Shown here: positions 43,680 to 53,297 of the stretch, piece after piece
How positions within the stretch are numbered: the first letter of the stretch is position 1
How the letters are laid out: each line of letters starts with the position of its first letter
Notes under the pieces: model-generated
Database searches by the model: none
Seen by the model: the letters and a program-made list of their open reading frames with translations, nothing else
What the model was told of the DNA's origin: nothing
Assembly (NCBI GenBank): GCA_029907715.1
Contig: JARYLI010000006.1
Span: 1-64,000 of the forward strand
From: Methanothrix sp.
Lineage (GTDB): Archaea; Halobacteriota; Methanosarcinia; Methanotrichales; Methanotrichaceae
Length of the DNA stretch: 64,000 nt
Direction of reading: 5' to 3'
Translations under genes and position numbers: made by a program

Positions 43680-45359
43680 ATGGCAAAACTTCATACCAAG
43701 AAGCTATTCGTCAGGGCTCTGACCAAGAAGTTCGGAAAGGACTTCGACCTCTCGAGCCAGAAGACCGAGTACAAGAGGCTCGGTCCCGAGCAGAGCGCTC
43801 GTAAGAGAGAGTTCATGGAGTACTCCAAGAAGCTAGAGGGGAAGCGCGGCATATCATTCTACAACCCATACCTGCACTGCGGCGGAATTCCGCTGGGCCA
43901 GAGGCAGCTGGTCCCCTACAAGCTGTCTTCCACTGAGTACATAGTTGAGGGTGACGACCTGCACTTCGTCAACAACCCTGCGATGCAGCAGATGTGGGAC
44001 GATATACGCAGGACCGTCATCGTAGGCCTCGATATGGCCCATGAGGTGCTTGAGAAGCGCCTGGGCAAGGAGGTCACACCCGAGACGATCAATAACTACC
44101 TGGAGATCCTCAACCACGCGATGCCCGGCGCAGCCGTGGTCCAGGAGCACATGGTTGAGACCCATCCAGGGCTGGTTGAGGACTGCAACGTCAGGGTCTT
44201 CACTGGAGATGATGACCTCGCTGACGAGATCGATCCGCAGTACCTCATAGACATCAACAAGCTCTTCCCGACAGACCAGGCGGAGCAGCTCAAGGCTGCC
44301 ATCGGCAAGACCACCTGGCAGGCGATCCACATCCCCACGATCGTTGTCAGGAGCTGCGATGGTGGAACGACCTCAAGGTGGAGCGCGATGCAGCTCTCGA
44401 TGACGTTCATCGATGCGTACAACATGTGCGCCGGTGAGGCTGCAGTCGCTGATCTGGCGTATGCTGCGAAGCACGCCGCGGTCCTCCAGATGTCCGACAT
44501 GCTGCCTGCACGCCGCGCTCGCGGTCCCAACAACCCGGGCGGCCTGAGCTTCGGCTTCATGGCTGACATGGTCCAGACATCGAGGGTCAAGCCCTGGGAT
44601 CCGACTGCTGTGTCTCTGAACGTGGTTGCCGCAGGCACAATGCTCTACGATCAGATCTGGCTGGGCAGCTACATGTCCGGAGGCGTCGGATTCACACAGT
44701 ACGCCACAGCAGCGTACACCAACGATGTCCTGGATGACTTCTCCTACTATGGCGTCGATTACGGCATGGAGAAGTACGGCGGCTTCGCCAAGGCGCCGGC
44801 CAACCTGGAGGTCGTCAAGGATCTGGCCACAGAGGTCACACTCTACGGCATCGAGCAGTACGAGTCGTTCCCGACCCTGCTTGAGGATCACTTCGGCGGA
44901 TCCCAGAGGGCGTCTGTCCTTGCGGCTGCATCCGGTATCACCTGCGCTATAATGACCGGAAACAGCCAGGCAGGCCTTGCTGGCTGGTATCTCTCCATGC
45001 TCCTGCACAAGGAGGCCTGGGGACGCCTTGGATTCTTCGGCTACGACCTGCAGGATCAGTGCGGCCCAACCAACGTCTTCTCGTACCAGTCGGACGAGGG
45101 CAACCCGCTCGAGCTGAGGGGCGCCAACTATCCGAACTACGCGATGAACGTCGGCCACCAGGGCGAGTATGCGGGCATCTCAAGCGCTGCTCACGCAGGC
45201 CGCGGCGACGCCTTCGCATGCAACCCGCTGGTCAAGGTGGCATTCGCCAACCCCGCGCTGGTCTTCGACTGGACCGACATCAGGCTCTGCTTCGGCAAGG
45301 GCGGTGCACGCGAGTTCCGCGCTGCCGGCGAGAGATCCCTCGTCATGCCAGCTGTGTAG
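43680..45359 (+). CDS. mcrA: Methyl-coenzyme M reductase, alpha subunit
   Basis: 559 residues. The catalytic subunit holding nickel F430. Landmarks of the modified active site are visible: H265 (KHA, equivalent to the N-methyl-His), R279 (LPARRARG, equivalent to the methylated Arg), and [10 protein letters not shown], with G454 (thioglycine position), D459 (didehydroaspartate position) and C461 (S-methylcysteine position). The primer-site regions GGVGFTQYA and NYPNYAMN are intact. Whether each residue is modified cannot be seen. A perfect hairpin plus T-run terminator begins at the stop codon. Confidence 0.98.
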   Translation: MAKLHTKKLFVRALTKKFGKDFDLSSQKTEYKRLGPEQSARKREFMEYSKKLEGKRGISFYNPYLHCGGIPLGQRQLVPYKLSSTEYIVEGDDLHFVNNPAMQQMWDDIRRTVIVGLDMAHEVLEKRLGKEVTPETINNYLEILNHAMPGAAVVQEHMVETHPGLVEDCNVRVFTGDDDLADEIDPQYLIDINKLFPTDQAEQLKAAIGKTTWQAIHIPTIVVRSCDGGTTSRWSAMQLSMTFIDAYNMCAGEAAVADLAYAAKHAAVLQMSDMLPARRARGPNNPGGLSFGFMADMVQTSRVKPWDPTAVSLNVVAAGTMLYDQIWLGSYMSGGVGFTQYATAAYTNDVLDDFSYYGVDYGMEKYGGFAKAPANLEVVKDLATEVTLYGIEQYESFPTLLEDHFGGSQRASVLAAASGITCAIMTGNSQAGLAGWYLSMLLHKEAWGRLGFFGYDLQDQCGPTNVFSYQSDEGNPLELRGANYPNYAMNVGHQGEYAGISSAAHAGRGDAFACNPLVKVAFANPALVFDWTDIRLCFGKGGAREFRAAGERSLVMPAV

Positions 45360-45382
45360 GCCAGAGGCCTACAAACTTTTTT
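45355..45382 (+). terminator. Terminator of the mcr operon
   Basis: TGTAGGCC-AGA-GGCCTACA is a perfect 8-bp stem with a 3-base loop (45355-45373), followed by AACTTTTTT. The mcrA stop codon TAG lies in the left arm. Confidence 0.75.
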
Positions 45383-45891
45383 ATTACTTCGTGTTGTATC
45401 AGTATCAGGTAACTTCTTGCAGCAATTCTTCTCACACCACTTGCAGGCAGCGCTGCGATCCCACACATGCCAGACATGAGCTGCTGTTGCTGTACTGTGT
45501 GCAGCTCTCGCATCAGTTTATGACATGCATGGTGTTCACCGGTGTTCACCGATCGCATCGCGCACTGCCTGGCAGCAAACAGTCTGGTTGATGCGCCGTC
45601 CAGACATTCGCATACTGTGTTCTATATTAATATTACTTCATCATATAAATTTATAGCTTTGATTGTTGTTTTGAATAATATTTGAGAATCTGATAGCATA
45701 GGGCCAATTCATACAAATTGTAATTATAGTAAAAACCGGTGGCGTTCAACCTTATAGGCCTTAATTATTCAACACAGCAGCTTTGATTGCAAAATCGCGC
45801 CTACCGCGATTACGTACCATTGATATTGTCCTGAGATACTGATTTCATTTTCTGTGTGTCTTAAATATCTTCCAGTCGAACGTATCGATCG
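45383..45891. other. Intergenic region after mcr
   Basis: 509 bases with an AT-rich core (45620-45780) and no convincing ORF. A small perfect hairpin, AATCGCG/CGCGATT with a 5-base loop, sits at 45793-45811. A TATA-like CTTAAATATC lies near 45862, before the next gene. Confidence 0.4.
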
Positions 45892-45900
45892 GTGAGACAG

Positions 45901-46188
45901 ATGTACAGACATACTGGCGTATTTTGCGCCCTGCTGGTTCTTCTGGCCCCAGCACTTTGCATGGACTCCGTGCTGATGGGATTGCTGAGTTCATATGATG
46001 ATCCTCTCATGACATCTCAGGATCTTGCATTCCTGCTCGTCACACATGGGTTCGATGCGACCCCTGTGGATGGGTACGTGGTCGTGGTTACTGAAAATGC
46101 GACATACACGCTCATGCCCAACGGAGATAAACCCGGCCTGGCCGACACATATAACACATCTGAGACTGCGGGCATGGCTTTTATCTGA
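45901..46188 (+). CDS. Small secreted protein of unknown function
   Basis: 95 residues. A signal peptide (MYRHTGVFCALLVLLAPALC), perhaps of lipoprotein type, precedes a short mature part with MTSQDLAFLLVTHGFDAT and a strand VDGYVVVVTENATYTL, which looks like a small alpha/beta domain. A GTG at 45892 would add three residues. No known family. Confidence 0.5.
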   Translation: MYRHTGVFCALLVLLAPALCMDSVLMGLLSSYDDPLMTSQDLAFLLVTHGFDATPVDGYVVVVTENATYTLMPNGDKPGLADTYNTSETAGMAFI

Positions 46189-46279
46189 GAGATCTGTCTC
46201 ACCACAGCAGCTTGAGCGAACATCATTCCACTCAGCCCGAGAGCAAACAATTTAACCTTGCAGATCACATGTTCCGATC

Positions 46280-46429
46280 GTGATAGTGATCTGGAACGAT
46301 GCCGAGATTGAGGTCCCCGAAGGGGAGAGATGCCAGATATGCGGCTGCGAGCTCGATGAGTTCGACGAGGTCACTGGCACGCCGGTTTTCGGCTACTATC
46401 ACTGGACCTGCATAACGCATGTGGATTGA
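46280..46429 (+). CDS. Small zinc-finger protein
   Basis: 49 residues: ERCQICGCELDEFDEVTGTPVFGYYHWTC. C-x2-C-x-C plus a distant H-x2-C suggest a treble-clef-like zinc site. The GTG start at 46280 follows a TATA-like CAATTTAACC (46248-46257) by the distance expected for a leaderless gene; GTG at 46286 is an alternative. Function unknown. Confidence 0.6.
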   Translation: MIVIWNDAEIEVPEGERCQICGCELDEFDEVTGTPVFGYYHWTCITHVD

Positions 46430-46774
46430 TGGCGAAAGCACTCCACACAGCCAGGCGCCATCGATAACCGGATCCCAGAGGCACTGCATCATCGAGAGCT
46501 GCATCCAACGCCCCGATCTTCGCTCCTGTCCATATGATAACCATAACCCATAGATACACTGGTTTGGCCATGCGCTCTGGCGAGTGTGCGCTTCCAGCGG
46601 TCAGCCCGCAGACCTCCAGGTTCCCGGCCACTTGAGAGTGCTGATCTTTTACAGAGTCTGTCACATCTTGACACAAAATGTATATCTTCCTGAAAGATGT
46701 TCGCCAGATGGTTGACGCATGCTCGACAACACCAGGGCGTGACCATCCACTCAGAAAAAAGCAGGGGTGCTTAA
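46430..46774. other. Intergenic region upstream of the acyl-CoA synthetase
   Basis: 345 bases without a clear gene. A minus-strand frame (MAKPVYLWVMVIIW) overlaps the zinc-finger gene and has no ribosome binding site. A TATA-like TGTATATC lies near 46678, about 95 bases before the next start. Confidence 0.35.
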
Positions 46775-48859
46775 ATGACCGGCAACTTCGAGAGGATAGC
46801 TGCACAGGCGCTTGGGGAGGGAAGGACGTATCTGATGGAGCACGAGAGCAAGCGCATTCTCATGGATGCCGGGCTGGAGACCACCGGCGCTCATCTCGCA
46901 TCCAGCGCCGATGACGCTGTGAGAATCGCGAACCAGCTCGGCTATCCCGTTGTGCTCAAGGTTCTCTCTAAAGATGTGATACACAAATCGGATGCGGGCG
47001 GAGTCAGGCTGAATCTCCAGGACGCTGATGCTGTGAGATCTGCATACGATGAAATACAGAAGGCATTCCGGGAGCTGGGCATGATCGGCGTATCGGTTCA
47101 GAGGATGGCCAGCCCCGGGATAGAAGTGATCATCGGTGTCACAACGGATCCAACATTCGGACCGGTTCTAATGTTCGGGCTCGGCGGCATCTTCGTGGAG
47201 ATACTCAGGGACGTGAGCTTCAGATCCATACCCATCTCTGAAATGGATGCAGAGTCGATGATCCGGGAGATCAGGGGCTACCCTCTGCTCAGAGGATACC
47301 GCGGCATCTCCGGGGATATCGATGCAATAAAGAGCATGCTCCTCAGGGTATCAGATCTCGTCAGGGAGCATTCGATCATAAAGGAGATGGACCTCAACCC
47401 TGTCTTCGTATATCCCAGGGGATACACAATAGCGGATGCCAGGATCATACTTGACAGCTCATCTGCTGCATCAGCTGCAGACACTGCGCCATCTCAGGGG
47501 GTGGGTGGTCTTAGGGGCCTGTTCTACCCGCAGAGCATAGCTGTGATCGGGGCATCAAACACAAAGGGGAAGCTTGGATGGAACGTGTTTTATAACCTGC
47601 TCAGTCATGGCTATAAAGGCAGGCTATATCCTGTCAATCCGAATGCATCAGAGGTCCAGGGCGTGAGGGCATACCCGAGCATAAAGGACGTGCCGGAGGC
47701 TGTGGATGTCGCGATAGTGCTCGTGCCCGCCAGCCTGACGCCACAGGTCGTGCAGGACTGCTGTGCAGCAGGCGTGAAGTACGTCGTTGTCGAGTCCGCT
47801 GGATTCGCAGAGCTCGGCGATGAGGGGAAGAGGATAGAGAGGGAGCTCCTCTCCATAGTGAGGAGGCACGGGTGCAGGCTGCTGGGGCCGAATTGCTCCG
47901 GGATCATAAACACAAACTGCGGCGTGGTTGAGTCAATAGGGGTCGTGGACGAGCTCAACAGAGGGAATGTGGGGCTCATAGCCCAGGCTGGAGTTTATGC
48001 AGCCGGGTATCTCTGGGGTCTGAGGAAGGTGCTGGACTTCGGGATCATTGCGACGATCGGGAACAAGCTGGATCTAAACGAGACCGACATGCTCGAGGCC
48101 ATCGGGATGGATGAGAACATAGATGTGGTCTGCATGTACCTTGAGGACGTCAAGGGAGGCAGGCGTTTCATAGATGTCGCCAGGGAGGTCTCGAGACGGA
48201 AGCCGGTCGTGGTCCTGAAGACCGGCAGGACCGAGGCTGGAAAGAGGGCGGTCTCATCGCACACAGCATCACTTGCAGGGAACGACGAGATCTACAGCTC
48301 TGTCTTCAGGCAGGCCGGGCTCATTCGAGCGAGAGACAACGACCACATGTTCGCGCTCGCCAGGGCCTTCTCGAAGCAGCCCCTGCCCGTTAACGATGGG
48401 GTTTTTGTCATATCATACGCCGGCTCACTGGGCGTTGCGGCTGCAGATGCCATATCCATGAACGGCATGCGTCTCGCAGAGCTCTCTCCCGATCTCAAGG
48501 AAGAACTCCGCAGGGTGCTGCCGAAGTACGTCTCGGGCATGAACCCGGTTGACTTCACGTTCGACCAGACCCCTGATCAGGTCAGGAGAACCATAGAGAT
48601 CGCCGTACGGAGCGAGGACGTTGGCAGCTTTATAGTGGTCATGCAGACCGAGATGCTTGGATCATACATCGATACGCTCAGATCCATCGACTACATGGGA
48701 AGGCCAGTACTGGCGGTCGTCGCATCCAAGGAGTTCGTGATCGACGATACGATAAAAATGGAGCGTGCCGGCATACCTGTCTACTCCACACCGGAGCAGG
48801 CTGCGGAGGTCCTCGGAGCTATGTGGAGGTACAGGAAGGAGCGCAGATGGCAGGAGTAG
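46775..48859 (+). CDS. ADP-forming acyl-CoA (acetate-CoA) ligase, fused subunits
   Basis: 694 residues. The N-terminal about 225 residues are an ATP-grasp domain (beta type: GYPVVLKVLSKDVIHKSDAGGVRLNL; FGLGGIFVEILRDVSFR). From about 245 follow a CoA-binding Rossmann domain (FYPQSIAVIGASNTKGKLGWNV), and two ligase domains with GPNCSGIINT and the phosphohistidine-type region VSSHTASLAGNDE. The order is beta-alpha, reversed from some fused enzymes. It interconverts acyl-CoA, ADP and phosphate with acid and ATP. The substrate is not determined. Confidence 0.9.
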   Translation: MTGNFERIAAQALGEGRTYLMEHESKRILMDAGLETTGAHLASSADDAVRIANQLGYPVVLKVLSKDVIHKSDAGGVRLNLQDADAVRSAYDEIQKAFRELGMIGVSVQRMASPGIEVIIGVTTDPTFGPVLMFGLGGIFVEILRDVSFRSIPISEMDAESMIREIRGYPLLRGYRGISGDIDAIKSMLLRVSDLVREHSIIKEMDLNPVFVYPRGYTIADARIILDSSSAASAADTAPSQGVGGLRGLFYPQSIAVIGASNTKGKLGWNVFYNLLSHGYKGRLYPVNPNASEVQGVRAYPSIKDVPEAVDVAIVLVPASLTPQVVQDCCAAGVKYVVVESAGFAELGDEGKRIERELLSIVRRHGCRLLGPNCSGIINTNCGVVESIGVVDELNRGNVGLIAQAGVYAAGYLWGLRKVLDFGIIATIGNKLDLNETDMLEAIGMDENIDVVCMYLEDVKGGRRFIDVAREVSRRKPVVVLKTGRTEAGKRAVSSHTASLAGNDEIYSSVFRQAGLIRARDNDHMFALARAFSKQPLPVNDGVFVISYAGSLGVAAADAISMNGMRLAELSPDLKEELRRVLPKYVSGMNPVDFTFDQTPDQVRRTIEIAVRSEDVGSFIVVMQTEMLGSYIDTLRSIDYMGRPVLAVVASKEFVIDDTIKMERAGIPVYSTPEQAAEVLGAMWRYRKERRWQE

Positions 48860-49010
48860 CTGCGCCATTTGAGAGCATTCAACCGGTTCCAGAGTTATCC
48901 CGTTCAGGTTCTCCATCAGCGCATTCAAATGGAATCCGCAGCAGGATGGGGATCTGCAGGAATCTCGATGCGAACCATAATACAGCATCAACTGTTAACA
49001 GCTGAAGCAC

Positions 49011-49628
49011 TTATATCCTGATCGGCTCCACCATCATCCTTCTTGCTATCAGTGCGGGGATGTCCAGCGCGCTGGAGACGCGATCTATGATGATGCCATC
49101 GCTTGTGGCCACAACCGCGGACGAGCTCTTCAGAGCCCTGTCCACGTCTCTTGCTGTTCTCGCGGTGCCGGGGATTCCCGCGGCTGAGAACGCCTCTCCT
49201 ATATCAGAGGCGAGCTCTCCGGACCTGCTTATCTGTTTGTCCAGGAGCAGAAGGATCTCAGACGGCCTGGCTCTTGATATCGTATCGATCATCAGCTGAA
49301 CCGCCTCATCCGTGGCCTCGGATCTCCGGTATTTCCTGAAGATGCAGCGCATGTCTCTTATGAAGCCATCATCGCAGAGGAAGATATCCTCTCCGGAGAT
49401 GATGCTCTCCACTGTGATCAGCACATTGTATCCATCGATATGCAGTCCCCTGCCCCTGAGATCCTCGAGGCTGATCGCCTTGAGTCTCCTCGAGCTTGCA
49501 ACATCCTCTGAGAGCACGGCCCTGGCCAGGATGTTTCTGTAATCCTTATCGATGCGGTAGTGATCTGCCACGAACCTCACCGCGGGACCTGGAGGATAGC
49601 CTCTGTTCAGGAGGTATCTCAGATCCAC
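49011..49628 (-). CDS. DUF434 family protein
   Basis: About 205 residues. The DUF434 start VDLRYLLNRGYPPGPAVRFVADHY is followed by DUF5616-like segments (GRGLHIDGYNVLITVESII; PSEILLLLDKQISRSGELA; ATSDGIIIDRV), suggesting a PIN/nuclease-like alpha/beta fold. The start is uncertain. GTG at 49628 is used, but the domain suggests a few earlier residues, possibly from CTG at 49643. The open frame further upstream lies inside fumB and is not protein-like. It is the last gene of the DUF166-fumA-fumB operon. Confidence 0.7.
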   Translation of the reverse strand: MDLRYLLNRGYPPGPAVRFVADHYRIDKDYRNILARAVLSEDVASSRRLKAISLEDLRGRGLHIDGYNVLITVESIISGEDIFLCDDGFIRDMRCIFRKYRRSEATDEAVQLMIDTISRARPSEILLLLDKQISRSGELASDIGEAFSAAGIPGTARTARDVDRALKSSSAVVATSDGIIIDRVSSALDIPALIARRMMVEPIRI

Positions 49629-49639
49629 TGCAGCGGATC

Positions 49640-50170
49640 TCAGCGCTTCAGGTGCTTCTTTGCAGATTCTCTCACCTCTCTGTAAAGATCCCTTCCGTGG
49701 GAGTCTATCGCAACGACCATGGGGCCGAGGTCGGTGGCCTCGAGCACCCAGACAGCCTCTGCCATTCCAAGCTCCGGGAGAGAGACGCCGCGCACGCTCA
49801 GGGATCTCGCGGCTGCAGCCCCGCATCCCCCTGGGTAGGCTAGGTAGACAGCTCTTCTTCTTATGAGCTCCGCAGCCCCGGGCATCCCGCCCTTACCTAT
49901 GATGCACCTCACCCCGAGGTCGAGAACCTGTGGAAGGTATCGCGCCAGCCGGACGCTGCTCGTCGGGCCTGCTGATACAACAGTCGTGTCTCTTATGAGC
50001 GGTCCGCAGTGGTATATCACCCCGCCCCGCAGATCGAATTTCACCTCTCCGAGCCTCTGGTGAGCCTTGTCTCTCGCCGTATAGACAGTGCCGCTCAGCC
50101 AGACGATGTCGCCTGCTGAGAATCTGGACACGTCACCCTCAGAGAGGGGGGATCTCACTCTATGCTCCAT
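49640..50170 (-). CDS. fumB: Fumarate hydratase class I, beta (C-terminal) subunit
   Basis: 176 residues. It pairs with FumA to hydrate fumarate to malate. Family motifs include GDIVWLSGTVYTARDKAHQRL, GGVIYHCGPLI, GPTSSVRLARYLP, CIIGKGGMP and YPGGCGAAAA. The ATG at 50170 overlaps the fumA stop by 16 bases; the upstream open frame is inside fumA. Confidence 0.92.
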   Translation of the reverse strand: MEHRVRSPLSEGDVSRFSAGDIVWLSGTVYTARDKAHQRLGEVKFDLRGGVIYHCGPLIRDTTVVSAGPTSSVRLARYLPQVLDLGVRCIIGKGGMPGAAELIRRRAVYLAYPGGCGAAAARSLSVRGVSLPELGMAEAVWVLEATDLGPMVVAIDSHGRDLYREVRESAKKHLKR

Positions 50171-50994
50171 CCATCCTCCGTCACTCTGGCAGTCGCCCTT
50201 CTGTTCGCCCAGCACTGGAGGTTGACGGCCACAGGCAGTGATGCTGTGTGGCAGAACGCCCTCTCTATTTTCACGCCCAGAGCTGTGGTGTCACCTCCGA
50301 GCCCCATGGGGCCTATTCCGAGATTGTTGATCCTCCTGAGAAGCAGAAGCTCCTCCTCGCTCTCCCCTGGAACGCCCATGATCGCGCGCTTCGCGAGGGC
50401 TGCAGCCTGATCGAATGTCCCGCCAATCCCCACACCGACGAACACAGGCGGGCAGGCGTTCGACACACGCTCCGCGAGGTTCTCCAGGATGTAATCGAAC
50501 GGATCATCCGCTGGATTGAGCATCCCCAGGAAGCTCATGTTCTCAGATCCAGCTCCCTTTGGAAATGCGGTTATCCTGAGCGCATCTCCCGCAACCTGAT
50601 CCGCGATGAGGCAGGGCATGCCGGGTCCTGTGTTGTCCCCTGTGTTCGACCTGCTCAGCGGATCCACAACATTCGGTCTAAGCATGCCCTTTCCTGTCGC
50701 CATCCTCACTCCCTCCGCGATCGCCTCCCACAGATCGAATTCCAGGTGGAATCTCTCCCCGATCTCCACATGAAACACAGGAAGGCCCGTATCCTGGCAT
50801 ACCGGTCGTCCATCAGATTCTGCAATTCGTATGTTGTTCAGTATCGCCTCCAGATGGTACCTCGCTATCTCGTTTCTCTCCCTGCGAAGGGCGCTCTCTA
50901 TTGAGCGGACGACCCAGCCTGGCAGCGAGATCTGTGCTCTGCATAAGACCGCTTCAGTCGCCTCCACAACATCACGACGTCTCAACAACGCCAC
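50155..50994 (-). CDS. fumA: Fumarate hydratase class I, alpha (N-terminal) subunit
   Basis: 279 residues. The three cluster cysteines lie in PVCQDTGLPVF, VGVG-preceded NACPPVFVG, and a late ERAFCHTASLPVAVN, binding an oxygen-labile 4Fe-4S cluster. MGLGGDTTALGVKI is a substrate-region signature. It overlaps DUF166 by 23 bases upstream and fumB by 16 bases downstream. In methanogens the enzyme serves the incomplete citric acid pathway. Confidence 0.93.
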   Translation of the reverse strand: MALLRRRDVVEATEAVLCRAQISLPGWVVRSIESALRRERNEIARYHLEAILNNIRIAESDGRPVCQDTGLPVFHVEIGERFHLEFDLWEAIAEGVRMATGKGMLRPNVVDPLSRSNTGDNTGPGMPCLIADQVAGDALRITAFPKGAGSENMSFLGMLNPADDPFDYILENLAERVSNACPPVFVGVGIGGTFDQAAALAKRAIMGVPGESEEELLLLRRINNLGIGPMGLGGDTTALGVKIERAFCHTASLPVAVNLQCWANRRATARVTEDGWSIE

Positions 50995-51703
50995 CCCTTA
51001 TCCTGATCGGCCTCGACTGTTTTGGAAGATCGAGCTCTGATTGCAGGCCCAGAGCGCGCTCCATCGCATTCTTGTGCAGATCCCCTGATGTGTGAATACC
51101 TCCAGGCGTGCCGCGCACAGCCCTGCACGGATACTGCTGGCATGCTAGGCCTGCGAGAGATGGCGCCTCAGCGGTGCTCTTTCCGATGAGCTCGCTGGCG
51201 ACATGCCATGTGCTGCCGCATGGCGATCCTCGAACCACATCCACCCTGCTGATCCTGCCACTGTTCAGCTCGACCCTCAGCTCCGGTCTTCCCAGGCGCT
51301 CTGCGAACTCGTCGACAGCATCCACCCCGACCTTCTCAAGGGTGCAGCAGATCTCATCGACCTCTATGTAGATGTTATACCTCTCAGAGATGCTGCGCAG
51401 CTCCTCTATCGAGCCTGCCCTTCCGATGCCGCCGGGTATCAGAAGCGCCTTCACCCCGCGCTCCCCGGCCATTTTTGCTATTGCAGGCGTGAGATCCGGA
51501 TGCAGCGTGTACATGACAATCAGGTCCGCGCTGAAGACGTCCTCATTCAGGTCGATGCTCCTGAGAAACTCGTCCGGGTCCTCGATGAATCCGGGGAGCA
51601 GCTCCGGAACAGCCGCATGCACCACATCGAAGTCGGTATGCTTCATTATCGTATCTATGAGCCGCTCTCCGTACTTGCCTCTGGTGATCACTCCAACACG
51701 CAT
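50972..51703 (-). CDS. DUF166 family protein
   Basis: 243 residues. The start MRVGVITRGKYGERLIDTI is typical of DUF166. Later blocks are DLIVMYTLHPDLTPAIA, EVDEICCTLEKVG with two cysteines, SPCGSTWHVASELIG and CQQYPCRAVRGTPGG. Together the conserved cysteines look like a metal or iron-sulfur site. Its stop overlaps the fumA start, so it may act in fumarase maturation or be merely co-expressed. The ATG at 51703 is firm; the upstream frame extending to 51982 crosses an intergenic repeat. Confidence 0.82.
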   Translation of the reverse strand: MRVGVITRGKYGERLIDTIMKHTDFDVVHAAVPELLPGFIEDPDEFLRSIDLNEDVFSADLIVMYTLHPDLTPAIAKMAGERGVKALLIPGGIGRAGSIEELRSISERYNIYIEVDEICCTLEKVGVDAVDEFAERLGRPELRVELNSGRISRVDVVRGSPCGSTWHVASELIGKSTAEAPSLAGLACQQYPCRAVRGTPGGIHTSGDLHKNAMERALGLQSELDLPKQSRPIRIRGGVVETS

Positions 51704-51920
51704 GAACTGAGATTCATCACCGGTTATAAGAGATCTTCTGGACAGACCGGTGCGATCTGGATTGAAGCATCCCGTAATGCTCAGGGCGGTAAACCACAGC
51801 TGCTTGCGGCCTGGCGCAAGACCCCACACAGGCCATCTGCAGGAGTTCAACCGATGGGCGTTGCTCCGTGATGAAATTCTCCAAGACAGGGGGACCAGGC
51901 ATGTGGAGATCATCGATATC

Positions 51921-52029
51921 TGCTCAATATCGGGAGCGTACTTGATTTGCTGATCAAGTGAAACCGCTATGGCACAATCCATACAGAAATCTGCCAGGAG
52001 GGCAATTTACCTCAACGTATGAGCAAGTT
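51921..52029. repeat. Dispersed intergenic repeat, copy 2
   Basis: A 109-base copy starting TGCTCAATATCGGGAGC and ending CTCAACGTATGAGCAAGTT. It shares ATCAAGTGA, GGCA and GGGCAATTTACCTCAAC blocks with the copies at 9686-9800 and 55934-56052. It lies between two same-strand genes. Confidence 0.8.
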
Positions 52030-52042
52030 TTCATCGCACTGC

Positions 52043-53005
52043 CTACATCCACTCGTAGTGCATCATGACCTCAGGGACCATCTCGTATAGCAGGCTGTTC
52101 TCGACGTAGCCGAAGAACATGCATCCACTGCAGCCCTCTGATACCTTTTTACGCATCTCGCGAGACTCGCGCCAGACATCTGATATGCCCCCGGACACAT
52201 GGCCCAGAGGCTCGTCATGTACGCGGCAGACGTAAATTCTCCCGTCCGCTGAGACATGGAGTATCAGATCCGCTGCATGGCATCTGAACTTTGGATCTCT
52301 CTCCTGTATCATACGGAGGTATGTGATTGAGTTTATGATCGGAGCGCCTCTTGATTTGAGATCGATCAGCTTCCCGATCGCCGATCTGTAGCGCTCCATA
52401 TCTCTGATCCTCAGATCATCGCACTCCGTCTCATCAAACTCGTGGAGCGGCTCGAACGAGATCCATGCATCGATCTTTCTGGCAAGCTTCACAAGGCTTG
52501 TGAGCTCTTCCAGATTTTTATCGCTGATCACACAGTTCATCAGGACCTCAATTCCCATTCTCCTGGCCTCCACGATGCCATCCACGATCTCATCGATATC
52601 TATACCTCTTATCTCCCTGAGACTCTCGATACCGTCCACCGAGACCGTGAGGTAGTTGAGGCTCTCGAGATCATTCATCCTCTCGCTCAGCAGAATGCCG
52701 TTCGTCACCAGCGATGTTATCATTCCCAGAGATCTCGCGTGCCTCAGGATCTCTGGAAGATCATCCCGGAGCAGAGGCTCGGTGGCCCATGCATTGTATG
52801 CGCCTATGCCGAATCGCGATGCGTCATCCAGCATCCCTGTAATCTCCCCGAGGCGCATCTCGCGGCCGCGCCTGCGCCAGTGAGGGCAGAAGCTGCATCT
52901 GAGGTTGCAGGCCGTGTTCACAGTGTGCGATAGAACAAAGGGTCTGCGTCTCACACGCAGCTGCCACACCGCTCTCATCATGAGCTTCGGATCGATTCTT
53001 CTCAT
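52043..53005 (-). CDS. Radical SAM protein, SPASM-like
   Basis: 320 residues. The cluster motif is C33-NLR-C37-SF-C40, with later C in KFRCHAADLI, YVCRVHDE and a C-S-G-C-M pair, forming a SPASM-like C-terminal cysteine set. The domain MITSLVTNGILLSERM and YLTVSVDGIESLREIRG is typical of the PqqE/MoaA branch, which modifies peptides or cofactors. No peptide precursor is seen nearby. The GTG/ATG start at 53005 seems right because homology starts at about 25. Confidence 0.75.
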   Translation of the reverse strand: MRRIDPKLMMRAVWQLRVRRRPFVLSHTVNTACNLRCSFCPHWRRRGREMRLGEITGMLDDASRFGIGAYNAWATEPLLRDDLPEILRHARSLGMITSLVTNGILLSERMNDLESLNYLTVSVDGIESLREIRGIDIDEIVDGIVEARRMGIEVLMNCVISDKNLEELTSLVKLARKIDAWISFEPLHEFDETECDDLRIRDMERYRSAIGKLIDLKSRGAPIINSITYLRMIQERDPKFRCHAADLILHVSADGRIYVCRVHDEPLGHVSGGISDVWRESREMRKKVSEGCSGCMFFGYVENSLLYEMVPEVMMHYEWM

Positions 53006-53297
53006 GTGATCATCGCCACCTGATCAGGAATGCAGGCAGTCTCCTGTACGGGCGCAGGTGCCCACCGGCTGGAACCCACATCCTGGAGACGATCGAGGAT
53101 CCCCATTAACCTTCTGTTATGGGATCTGCGAATGCTTCTGCATGCGTTATCAGAGAAGCTCTACACCAACTGGATTTTAGGAATCCTCAATCTCACAATA
53201 ACTCATCCATTACGCGCTTAGCACGATCGCACTATCAGAGACAGACCTGTAGGGGAAATGCACGATCAAAAATAAAAGGGGGGCTGAAAGGCCCTGC
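53006..53297. other. Intergenic region downstream of secD
   Basis: 292 bases with no recognised gene, repeat or strong hairpin. Confidence 0.3.

Noticed and set aside
49629-49826. Upstream extension of the DUF434 frame
   Set aside because: It lies inside fumB in another frame, is Arg/Gly-rich, and family similarity begins near 49630.
51704-51982. Upstream extension of the DUF166 frame
   Set aside because: It is not conserved-looking and overlaps repeat copy 2; the family start is at 51703.
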